NCBI RefSeq assembly: GCF_009377205.1
Contig: NZ_VJZE01000037.1
Location: 1-37,000, forward strand
Origin: Streptomyces phyllanthi
Lineage (GTDB): Bacteria > Actinomycetota > Actinomycetes > Streptomycetales > Streptomycetaceae
Direction: 5' to 3'
Length of the DNA: 37,000 bases
Shown here in pieces: positions 31,478 through 37,000 of the stretch (its first letter is position 1; every line of letters begins with the position of its first letter). Made by a program: the position numbers and the translations under genes. The notes beneath the pieces were generated by a model that was given only the letters and a program-made list of their open reading frames with translations, was not told where the DNA came from and made no database searches.

Positions 31478-33013
31478 ATGACACTTGACGCCAGAGACAG
31501 CGGGCTGTCGGACGAGGAACGGCTTGCCCAGCTCGGCTACACACAGGTCCTCGCCCGCCGGATGTCCGCGTTCTCGAACTACGCGGTGTCGTTCACGATC
31601 ATCTCGGTGCTGTCGGGGTGCATGACGCTGTACCTGTTCGGCATGAACACCGGCGGCCCCGCCGTGATCACCTGGGGCTGGGTCGGCGTCGGTCTGATGA
31701 CGCTCTTCGTGGGGCTCGCCATGGCCGAGATCTGCTCGGCGTACCCGACCTCGGCCGGTCTGTACTTCTGGGCGCACCGGCTGGCGCCCGAGCGGAGCGC
31801 GGCCGCGTGGGCGTGGTTCACGGGCTGGTTCAACGTCCTCGGACAGGTCGCCGTGACAGCCGGCATCGACTTCGGTGCGGCGTCCTTCCTGGCCGCGTAT
31901 CTGAACCTGGAGTTCGGCTTCGAGGTGACGCCGGGCCGCACGATCCTGCTCTTCGCCGCGATCCTGCTCCTGCACGGCCTGCTGAACACCTTCGGCGTAC
32001 GCATCGTCGGCCTGCTCAACAGCGTCAGCGTGTGGTGGCACGTGCTGGGGATCGTCGTCATCGTGGGCGCGCTGGCCGTCGTACCGGACAGCCACCAGTC
32101 GGCGTCGTTCGTCTTCACCGAGTTCGTGAACAACACGGGCTGGGGCAGCGGTGTCTACGTGGTGCTGCTGGGCCTGCTGATGGCGCAGTACACCTTCACC
32201 GGATACGACGCCTCGGCGCACATGACGGAGGAGACGCATGACGCGTCCACGGCGGGCCCGAAGGGCATCGTCCGCTCCATCTGGACGTCGTGGATAGCGG
32301 GTCTGGTGCTGCTGCTGGGCTTCACCTTCGCCATCCAGTCGTACGACGAGGCCCTCGGCTCGCCGACCGGAGTGCCGCCCGCGCAGATCCTGATGGCCGC
32401 TCTCGGGGCGACGGCGGGCAAGCTGCTGCTCCTGGTCGTCATCGGGGCGCAGCTGTTCTGCGGGATGGCGTCGGTCACCGCCAACAGCCGGATGATCTAC
32501 GCCTTCTCGCGCGACGGGGCGCTGCCGTTCTCGCACGTCTGGCACACGGTGAGCCCGCGCACGCGCACACCCGTGGCGGCGGTGTGGCTCGCGGCCGCCG
32601 GAGCGCTGGTCCTCGGCCTGCCCTACCTGATCAATGTGACGGCGTACGCGGCGGTGACCTCCATCGCCGTGATCGGGCTCTACATCGCCTACGTCATCCC
32701 GACGCTGCTGCGGCTGCGCAAGGGCGAGGCGTTCGAACGGGGGCCGTGGCACCTGGGCCGCTGGTCGCGCGCGATCGGGCTGGTGTCGGTCGCGTGGGTG
32801 GGGGTCATCACGGTGCTCTTCATGCTGCCGCAGGTCTCGCCGGTCACCTGGGAGACCTTCAACTACGCGCCGATCGCCGTGCTGGTGGTCCTGGGCTTCG
32901 CGGCGACCTGGTGGCAGGCGTCGGCCCGGCACTGGTTCCTCAACCCGGACCACGAACGCACGCTCGCCCGGGAGGCGGCACGGAAGGACGCACCCGAGCC
33001 GGTGGATCCCTAG
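31478..33013 (+). CDS. APC-family amino acid/GABA permease
   Basis: A 511-aa membrane transporter with about twelve hydrophobic spans. The N-terminus has the APC/ACT-type start LAQLGYTQVLARRMSAFSNYAVSFTIISVLSG and a conserved GPAVITWGWVGVGLMTLFVGLAMAEI stretch; GYDASAHMTEETHDA and SRMIYAFSRDGALPFS are diagnostic of the amino acid/choline transporter (ACT) subfamily. It should import amino acids, GABA or amines with protons; the exact substrate is not clear. ATG 31478 follows GGGGA. It has its own upstream region (31372-31477) with AT-rich patches (GGCCATAGCAGTTACTTTG). No enzyme gene accompanies it. Confidence 0.92.
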   Translation: MTLDARDSGLSDEERLAQLGYTQVLARRMSAFSNYAVSFTIISVLSGCMTLYLFGMNTGGPAVITWGWVGVGLMTLFVGLAMAEICSAYPTSAGLYFWAHRLAPERSAAAWAWFTGWFNVLGQVAVTAGIDFGAASFLAAYLNLEFGFEVTPGRTILLFAAILLLHGLLNTFGVRIVGLLNSVSVWWHVLGIVVIVGALAVVPDSHQSASFVFTEFVNNTGWGSGVYVVLLGLLMAQYTFTGYDASAHMTEETHDASTAGPKGIVRSIWTSWIAGLVLLLGFTFAIQSYDEALGSPTGVPPAQILMAALGATAGKLLLLVVIGAQLFCGMASVTANSRMIYAFSRDGALPFSHVWHTVSPRTRTPVAAVWLAAAGALVLGLPYLINVTAYAAVTSIAVIGLYIAYVIPTLLRLRKGEAFERGPWHLGRWSRAIGLVSVAWVGVITVLFMLPQVSPVTWETFNYAPIAVLVVLGFAATWWQASARHWFLNPDHERTLAREAARKDAPEPVDP

Positions 33014-33331
33014 GCCGACGGGAGCCTGTCCGGCGGATCACGGCCGGGTCCGCGAGCCCGGCACGGTGCCTCGCCGCGCTGCCCGCACCGGCCACCGCGG
33101 TCTGTCCGGCCCTGATCCGCCGGACGCGCCCTGATCCGCCGGACGGGCCGGGGCACCCGAGTGGCCGGGGCGCCCGGGTGGCCGATGAGCCCGGCCGGCC
33201 GTCCTTTTGCGCTCGGCTCCGGCGCGTCTCCCGTCCTTCTTCCGTCCGTTCTGTTCGCCGACGGGCCTTTTTGTGGGTCTGTGACGTGGCCGGGTCGCCG
33301 ATACCCGATCGGACTCCCGGCCTCGTCCGGC
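33014..33331. other. spacer downstream of the permease with a branched dyad
   Basis: No gene is supported. GTCCGGCGGATCA (33028-33040) can pair perfectly with TGATCCGCCGGAC at either 33113-33125 or 33132-33144; the latter two form a direct repeat of period 19. The first pairing leaves a 72-nt loop. It may act as a terminator or RNA-stability element. Confidence 0.5.
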
Positions 33332-33337
33332 TATGCT
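33332..33337 (+). promoter_or_regulatory. tRNA-Lys -10 box
   Basis: TATGCT ends 19 nt before the tRNA-Lys 5' end, so transcription would start about 13 nt upstream of the mature tRNA. The -35 (TCGGAC at 33309-33314) is weak. Confidence 0.45.
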
Positions 33338-33356
33338 CGGGGAGGCAACATCGCCT

Positions 33357-33432
33357 GGGCCCTTAGCTCAATTGGCAGAGCAGTGGACTTTTAATCCATT
33401 GGTTGTGGGTTCGAGTCCCACAGGGCCTACCA
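33357..33432 (+). tRNA. tRNA-Lys (anticodon UUU)
   Basis: A 76-nt cloverleaf with encoded CCA (33430-33432): acceptor GGGCCCT with AGGGCCT, D-arm AGCTCAATTGGCAGAGCA, anticodon loop CTTTTAA (anticodon UUU), T-arm GTGGGTTCGAGTCCCAC. Lys tRNA 3' ends are frequent targets of integrative elements. Confidence 0.96.
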
Positions 33433-33436
33433 AACG

Positions 33437-33480
33437 ATCAGTCCCTCACCTGCGACGTAAGCCGTCAGGGAGGGGCTGAT
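33437..33480 (+). terminator. tRNA-Lys terminator
   Basis: ATCAGTCCCT pairs with AGGGGCTGAT around a loop with some further pairing; it starts 5 nt after the tRNA. Confidence 0.7.
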
Positions 33481-33768
33481 TCACGTTGGCGTGGGGGCTC
33501 CACTCGTCTGGCTGCGGCAGGGGGTGCCGGGCTGTCGGCTCCTCGGCGTTCGGCAGCGGTTGAGCACGCGCAACTGGTGGCCGAGGACCCACGGTTCTTC
33601 AACGGGTGCGACGGTCACGCTTCCTCCTTGGTCATGGTCCGGCGAACCAGCCGACTGACGTGTGCAGTGGGACGACGTCAGGACGGCGGTGGCCTCGGCG
33701 CCGGGCGCGAGGTCGACTTCGGCGCGCCATCCGGGCCCGTCGCGCGTGACGGTCAGGTCGGAGTGCAT
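33481..33768 (-). pseudogene. probable remnant of two small overlapping genes
   Basis: On the minus strand an ATG at 33768 opens 38 codons with coding-like third positions (HSDLTVTRDGPGWRAEVDLA), then codon quality collapses. A shift of one base restores a plausible end (HVSRLVRRTMTKEEA, stop TGA at 33617-33615). That TGA overlaps a GTG at 33618 with a near-perfect AAGGAGGAA ribosome site, opening a second short frame (TVAPVEEPWVLGHQLRVLNR) that soon becomes low quality. The pattern suggests a frameshifted small gene followed by a truncated one, perhaps left by an element integrated at the adjacent tRNA-Lys. Function is unrecognised; a sequencing error is also possible. Confidence 0.4.
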
Positions 33769-34022
33769 CCCGCCTGGGGCTGAGTCGTGTTCGGGGCCTT
33801 CAAGATCTCAGCCGGCCCGCTGCCGGCCGTCGGCCCGCTGCCGGCCGTCGGCCCGCTGTCGGCCGCTGGCCCGCCCGGCGTGCCGTGATTGGTGTGCGTG
33901 GCCGGGCGCCCCTACCTTGGACCCCAACATCTTGTGGTCATCGGCGAATTGATGCCCACAGATTGTGTTTGTGTGTATCGACGCACTCTGCCCGGTTTCG
34001 CGACTACGAGTGAGGATCCTTT
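33769..34022. promoter_or_regulatory. upstream region of the NrdJ-tail-like gene
   Basis: Apart from the 18-bp repeats, bases 33940-34020 are AT-richer (GATTGTGTTTGTGTGTATCG at 33961-33980) and probably hold the promoter. No vitamin B12 riboswitch or NrdR box could be recognised by eye. Confidence 0.4.
33813..33874. repeat. 18-bp tandem repeat, about 3.4 copies
   Basis: CGGCCCGCTGCCGGCCGT at 33813-33830 and 33831-33848 is identical; a third copy at 33849-33866 has two changes and a partial fourth follows. It lies in non-coding DNA upstream of the orphan NrdJ-tail gene; each unit is itself partly palindromic. Confidence 0.85.
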
Positions 34023-34457
34023 ATGGCCGAGCGGTTCGGTGACGGCACGAAGTGGACGACCGGTGAGGAGCGGGCGGCCCGGCTCGTCCCGCCGCGCCCT
34101 CCGCGGCGTATGGAGTCGACGACCCGCTCGTTCGCCGTCGGAGAGGGGCAGGGGTACCTCACCGTCGCCCGTACCCCCGACGGGCGTCCCGCCGAAGTGA
34201 CGGTCCTCATGGCCAAGCAGGGGTCCACGCTCGCGGGGATGATGGACGCCGTCTCCACGACCGTCACCCGGGGGCTCCGGCACGGGGTGCCGCTCGAGGC
34301 GTTCGTCACCGAGTACGTCGGGATGCGCTTCGAGCCCGCAGGCCCCACCAACGACCCGGAGATCAGGCAGGTCGGCTCCGTTCTGGACTATGTCGGCCGC
34401 CGGCTCGCCCTCGACCACCTCCCCGAAGGCGTACGTCCATCTCGTGACCCCGAGTGA
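34023..34457 (+). CDS. orphan protein resembling the C-terminal domain of class II ribonucleotide reductase
   Basis: A 144-aa soluble protein. Residues about 34-138 (STTRSFAVGEGQGYLTVART, then LMAKQGSTLAGMMDAVST, LRHGVPLEAFVTEYVGMRFE, DYVGRRLALDHLPEG) closely follow the C-terminal domain of the B12-dependent reductase NrdJ (TSCPD domain, PF12637), where the same KQGSTLAGMMDA, GVPLETYV, MRFEPAGMT and RRLALD motifs occur. The catalytic barrel, the redox Cys pairs and the TSCPD-type cysteine motif itself are absent; this protein has no cysteine. It is therefore a free-standing version, possibly a regulator or partner of reductase, or a relic put to new use. ATG 34023 is the first start and keeps the whole domain. 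Confidence 0.82.
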   Translation: MAERFGDGTKWTTGEERAARLVPPRPPRRMESTTRSFAVGEGQGYLTVARTPDGRPAEVTVLMAKQGSTLAGMMDAVSTTVTRGLRHGVPLEAFVTEYVGMRFEPAGPTNDPEIRQVGSVLDYVGRRLALDHLPEGVRPSRDPE

Positions 34458-34548
34458 GTGAATCGCCGCTGCTCCCGGCGCCGGGGGCGCCGGGGGTGCG
34501 GCGTGGCGCGTCAGCCGGGCGGTGTCGTCTCCTCAAGGATTCGTGCGC

Positions 34549-34842
34549 GTGGCGCACACTTTCGAGGAGCTTGTGGGGATGCAGCGCGCGGCCGACGATG
34601 CCCACGCGCGCGTGGAGGCGTTGCGCGAGCGGTTCGGGCCCCCGACCGCCCATGAGTGGACCCAGGCGCAGACCGACACGTACGAGACCGCCTGGCGGGC
34701 CTGGCGCGATCTCGCCCGGGACGTCCAGGCCGCGGTGACCGAGTGGGCGAAGGGCGAGGGGAAGTCGCGCGGTGAGGTCGAGGCGGACGTGAAGCGGGCT
34801 GTACGGCACGCCGGGCCGGGTACCGGAGACGGTGAGGCCTAG
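34549..34842 (+). CDS. small helical protein of unknown function
   Basis: A 97-aa protein without signal or membrane segment. It is mostly helical and charged (AHTFEELVGMQRAADDAHAR, then TAWRAWRDLARDVQAAVTEW) with Trp-rich heptad-like spacing and a Lys/Arg/Glu C-terminus, suggesting a coiled coil. I do not recognise a family. GTG 34549 is picked because AAGGA lies 9 nt upstream; GTG 34543 is too close to it. It starts 91 bp after the NrdJ-tail-like gene on the same strand, so the two could share a transcript. Confidence 0.72.
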   Translation: MAHTFEELVGMQRAADDAHARVEALRERFGPPTAHEWTQAQTDTYETAWRAWRDLARDVQAAVTEWAKGEGKSRGEVEADVKRAVRHAGPGTGDGEA

Positions 34843-34959
34843 GGCCGGCCTACGGCAGGTCCTGCTCCCGCGGATCATGGCGGGGTCCGCCGGACAGGCC
34901 CTGGCTGTACGGAACGGGTGTGTGCGAGTGGGTGCGAGTGGCCCTGTGTGCGGAAAACA

Positions 34960-34997
34960 CCTTGGGGCCGGAACCCTTTCGGATTCCGGCCCCAAGG
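34960..34997 (-). terminator. initiator tRNA terminator
   Basis: A perfect 14-bp stem (CCTTGGGGCCGGAA with TTCCGGCCCCAAGG) with a 10-nt loop, followed on the minus strand by GTGTTTTCC. It lies 8 nt past the tRNA. It may also stop the plus-strand gene upstream. Confidence 0.88.
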
Positions 34998-35004
34998 CCT
35001 TCAG

Positions 35005-35078
35005 TAGCGGGGACAGGATTTGAACCTGCGACCTCTGGGTTATGAGCCCAGCGAGCTACCGAGCTGCTCCACCCCGCG
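35005..35078 (-). tRNA. initiator tRNA-fMet (anticodon CAU)
   Basis: A 74-nt cloverleaf on the minus strand: 5' CGCGGGG with 3' CCCCGCT, so position 1 (C) cannot pair with position 72 (U), a hallmark of initiators. The anticodon stem is CTGGG/CCCAG with three consecutive G-C pairs next to the loop CTCATAA, the second hallmark. D-arm AGCAGCTCGGTAGCTCG fits. CCA is not encoded. Confidence 0.93.
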
Positions 35079-35156
35079 TCGGTGACTCCAGTGTACGCCA
35101 TGCGCGGGACGGCAAGCACACGGGTTTCCTGTGGCCATGGTCTCCCCGGCCTCAGC

Positions 35157-35750
35157 TCACCTCATCACCCGCTCCTCGTACAGCCACCGGCGGAACAGGC
35201 GGCTGAGCCCGGGCATGATCACGTAGGTGAGCACGGGGGCGGCGACGAGAGGGAAGAGGGCGGCCTTCAGAGGAAGGGGCAGGGCGGTGGCGTGCGGGGT
35301 GATCAGCCCGTTGATGGCGAGGGCGACCGGGAAGGCGCCGAGCATGGTCACCAGGGTCATCTTCCAGCGCGGCGGCGCCTTCACCCGGCGCTGCGGGAGG
35401 CTGAACCAGGTCTCCATACCGGTGGGCTGCTGCTGGGCCTCGGTGACCTGGTGGGCGACGTCACGCACACGCTCCAGCCAGGCCTGGCGCGCCGGCAGCC
35501 GCAGCCACGCGTCCAGCCGGTCCTGGTCGGCGAAGCGCAGGACGCCGTGATAGACGCGCTGGCCGTGCTGCGGGCGCAGCCATGTGACGCCCTCGTGGCC
35601 GCAGAAGCCCTCGGCGAGGTCGGCGATCTCGTGGGTCAGCTCCTCGAACTCCTCCTGCCGGCCGGGCTTCACCTCCCAGCTGTAGACCAGCGTCACCCCT
35701 TGGTCCTCGGCACGGTCCAGGGTGGTCGTGTCCTCGCGCGGGCGGCTCAT
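35157..35750 (-). CDS. antibiotic biosynthesis monooxygenase-like membrane protein
   Basis: A 197-aa protein. Residues about 17-110 form an ABM-type ferredoxin-like domain (VTLVYSWEVKPGRQEEFEEL, VTWLRPQHGQRVYHGVLRFA). A C-terminal region (about 128-185) adds two hydrophobic segments (MTLVTMLGAFPVALAINGLI and ALFPLVAAPVLTYVIMPGL), so it is membrane-bound. Such ABM-plus-membrane proteins are common in actinomycetes but poorly studied. ATG 35750 has GGAGG upstream. It follows the RibD-like gene on the same strand after 76 bp and could be co-transcribed with it. Confidence 0.85.
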   Translation of the reverse strand: MSRPREDTTTLDRAEDQGVTLVYSWEVKPGRQEEFEELTHEIADLAEGFCGHEGVTWLRPQHGQRVYHGVLRFADQDRLDAWLRLPARQAWLERVRDVAHQVTEAQQQPTGMETWFSLPQRRVKAPPRWKMTLVTMLGAFPVALAINGLITPHATALPLPLKAALFPLVAAPVLTYVIMPGLSRLFRRWLYEERVMR

Positions 35751-35826
35751 AGGGGGCCTCCCTCCGGCTCTCTCAGCTCTCTCGGCTCTCGAACGCGCGC
35801 ACTGGCCGTATGGAGTACCCAGGGCC

Positions 35827-36975
35827 TCAGGAAGTGAGCAGGTGGCTGTTCGGCGCGGTTGCCCGGGGCTCGTACTCGGGGAGCACGACGACGTCGGCCC
35901 CCTCCGCCGCCAGGAGGGCGTTGCCGTCGGCGCCCACGACGAACGTGTCCGGCTCCCGCCACGCGGTGACGACGCGCCGTACCCCCGCGTCGAGGATCAG
36001 CCGGGCGCACGGGGACGGGCGGGAGGAGCGGCGGGCGCAGGGCTCCAGGCTGCTGTAGACGGTGGCGGTGGCCAGGCGCGGATCGGTGGGGTCCAGCTTG
36101 GCCAGGGCCGCCTCCTCGGCGTGGACCACCGGGTCGTCGCCCTCGCGGGAGTGGGCGCGGGCCAGTTCCGTACCGTCGGCCGCGACGATCACCGCGCCCA
36201 CGCTGAAGGCCGTGCGCGAGGGTGGGCAGCGGTCCGCCAGATCGCAGGCCAGTTCCAGCCAGTGCCGGTCGGCCGCCGAGGCGAGCGCGCCCGTGCCGGG
36301 GACCGTGGGCGCGTACCGCATCAGGACGACGTCCCCGACCGGCCGGGTCTCCAGCAGACGCAGACGGCTGCGGGGGCCACCGGGGTACGCGCCCGCCCCG
36401 AACATCCGCGGCGCGTCCGGCTCGCCCACGAACAGCGGGGCGACGGCGAGCTGGAGCTCGTCCGCGAGGCCCTGCCGGAGCAGCTGGGTGTGGATCTGCC
36501 CGCCGCCCTCGACCATGAGACGCCGTACACCGCGTACGTCCCCGAGGCGGTCGAGCACGGCCCGCCACTGAAGTTCGGGGCCGACGGACACCACGTCCAC
36601 GTCGGCCGGCAGGCCGAGGGCGCGCAGGCGCTCGGCACCCTTGTCCGTCGTGTACGCCGCCTTCTCGCCGCCTGTGTGCCAGAACTGTGCCGTCGGGTCC
36701 AGGTCGCCGGACGCCGTGACGGTGACCTTCAGCGGATACTCCGGGAGGCCGGCGGCGACCCGGGCCGCTCGCCGCTCGGGGGAGTTGACCAGGAGCCGGG
36801 GGTTGTCGGTACGCAGGGTTCCGGCGCCGATCAGGATCGCGTCGCTGGTCGCCCGTACCTCGTCGACCCGGTCGAAGTCGGCCGGGCCCGACAGCAGCAG
36901 CCGCTCGGGCCCGGTGTCGTCCAGGAAGCCGTCGAGGGAGACGGCGGCGGACAACAGGACGTAGGGCTGGGGCAT
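35827..36975 (-). CDS. RibD-like bifunctional protein with reversed domain order
   Basis: A 382-aa cytoplasmic protein. Residues about 1-225 are a RibD C-terminal (dihydrofolate-reductase-like) reductase domain: AAVSLDGFLDD, LIGAGTLRTDNPRLLV, RRLMVEGGGQIHTQLL. Residues about 235-365 are a deaminase domain with zinc ligands H285 (HAEEAAL), C313 and C323 (EPCARRSSRPSPC). In normal RibD the deaminase comes first, so the order is reversed, and the two zinc cysteines are one residue further apart than usual. It could perform the deamination and reduction steps of riboflavin synthesis or act on a related pyrimidine or pteridine. ATG 36975 has GGAG 8 nt upstream. No other rib gene is near. Confidence 0.88.
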   Translation of the reverse strand: MPQPYVLLSAAVSLDGFLDDTGPERLLLSGPADFDRVDEVRATSDAILIGAGTLRTDNPRLLVNSPERRAARVAAGLPEYPLKVTVTASGDLDPTAQFWHTGGEKAAYTTDKGAERLRALGLPADVDVVSVGPELQWRAVLDRLGDVRGVRRLMVEGGGQIHTQLLRQGLADELQLAVAPLFVGEPDAPRMFGAGAYPGGPRSRLRLLETRPVGDVVLMRYAPTVPGTGALASAADRHWLELACDLADRCPPSRTAFSVGAVIVAADGTELARAHSREGDDPVVHAEEAALAKLDPTDPRLATATVYSSLEPCARRSSRPSPCARLILDAGVRRVVTAWREPDTFVVGADGNALLAAEGADVVVLPEYEPRATAPNSHLLTS

Positions 36976-37000
36976 GGGGCTCGCTCCTGTAGTCGTGGGT

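Noticed and set aside
28641..31544. 967-codon open frame on the minus strand
   Set aside because: Antisense to the DEAD-box helicase; its Val/Ala/Thr repeats mirror the Arg/Asp/Gly tail of the real gene.

Overview
The window is high-GC actinobacterial DNA and is almost certainly from a Streptomyces chromosome. The evidence is strong G/C at third codon positions, many GTG starts, and a gene order typical of the core arm: lsrL-like gene, purSQL, purF, purM, a DUF3073 gene, valine dehydrogenase, bldC, hrpA and a DEAD-box helicase. A perfect 14-bp ParB site (GTTTCACGTGAAAC, 28611-28624) suggests the segment lies near the replication origin. Species and locus tags cannot be read from the sequence alone.

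Layout. 1-128: 3' end of an IS30-family insertion sequence, next to a tRNA-Gly(GCC). 250-4321: on the minus strand, an ABC exporter (ATPase, permease) followed by a NarL/DesR-type two-component pair, with a candidate TGTCA operator upstream. A second, identical tRNA-Gly(GCC) and a tRNA-Gly(UCC) lie beyond it. 5300-9188: an Lsr2-type nucleoid protein gene diverges from the translationally coupled purS-purQ-purL operon across a 372-bp control region with nested dyads. 9415-13629: two tandem paralogous membrane-anchored Cys-rich proteins, a mycothiol-dependent maleylpyruvate-isomerase-family protein and a META-domain lipoprotein. 13715-16349: purF (apparently leaderless) and purM. 16449-20880: DUF3073 protein, valine dehydrogenase, an uncharacterised 280-aa protein, bldC with a 638-bp upstream region rich in dyads, and a small HCPIC protein. 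21108-28192: tRNA-Asp, HrpA helicase, a Pro/Ser-rich lipoprotein, an HExxH metallopeptidase and a membrane metallophosphoesterase. 28402-28740: tRNA-Glu/Asp/Phe cluster with parS inside. 29028-33013: DEAD-box RNA helicase with an Arg/Gly/Asp repeat tail, and an amino-acid permease. 33357-36975: tRNA-Lys, a probable decayed small-gene remnant, an orphan protein resembling the C-terminal domain of class II ribonucleotide reductase, a small helical protein, initiator tRNA, a monooxygenase-like membrane protein and a RibD-like protein with its two domains in reversed order.

How they work together. purSQL, purF and purM supply steps 1, 4 and 5 of de novo IMP synthesis; the first three encode one FGAM synthase complex. 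The RibD-like protein would act in riboflavin or pteridine-type metabolism, which starts from purine nucleotides, but no other rib gene is present. bldC and the Lsr2-like protein are global developmental and chromatin regulators. The most unusual items are the orphan NrdJ-tail protein, the domain-swapped RibD, the nested dyads before purS, the IS30 end lying where a tRNA terminator should be, the parS site between tRNA genes, and the matched eight-cysteine paralogue pair.
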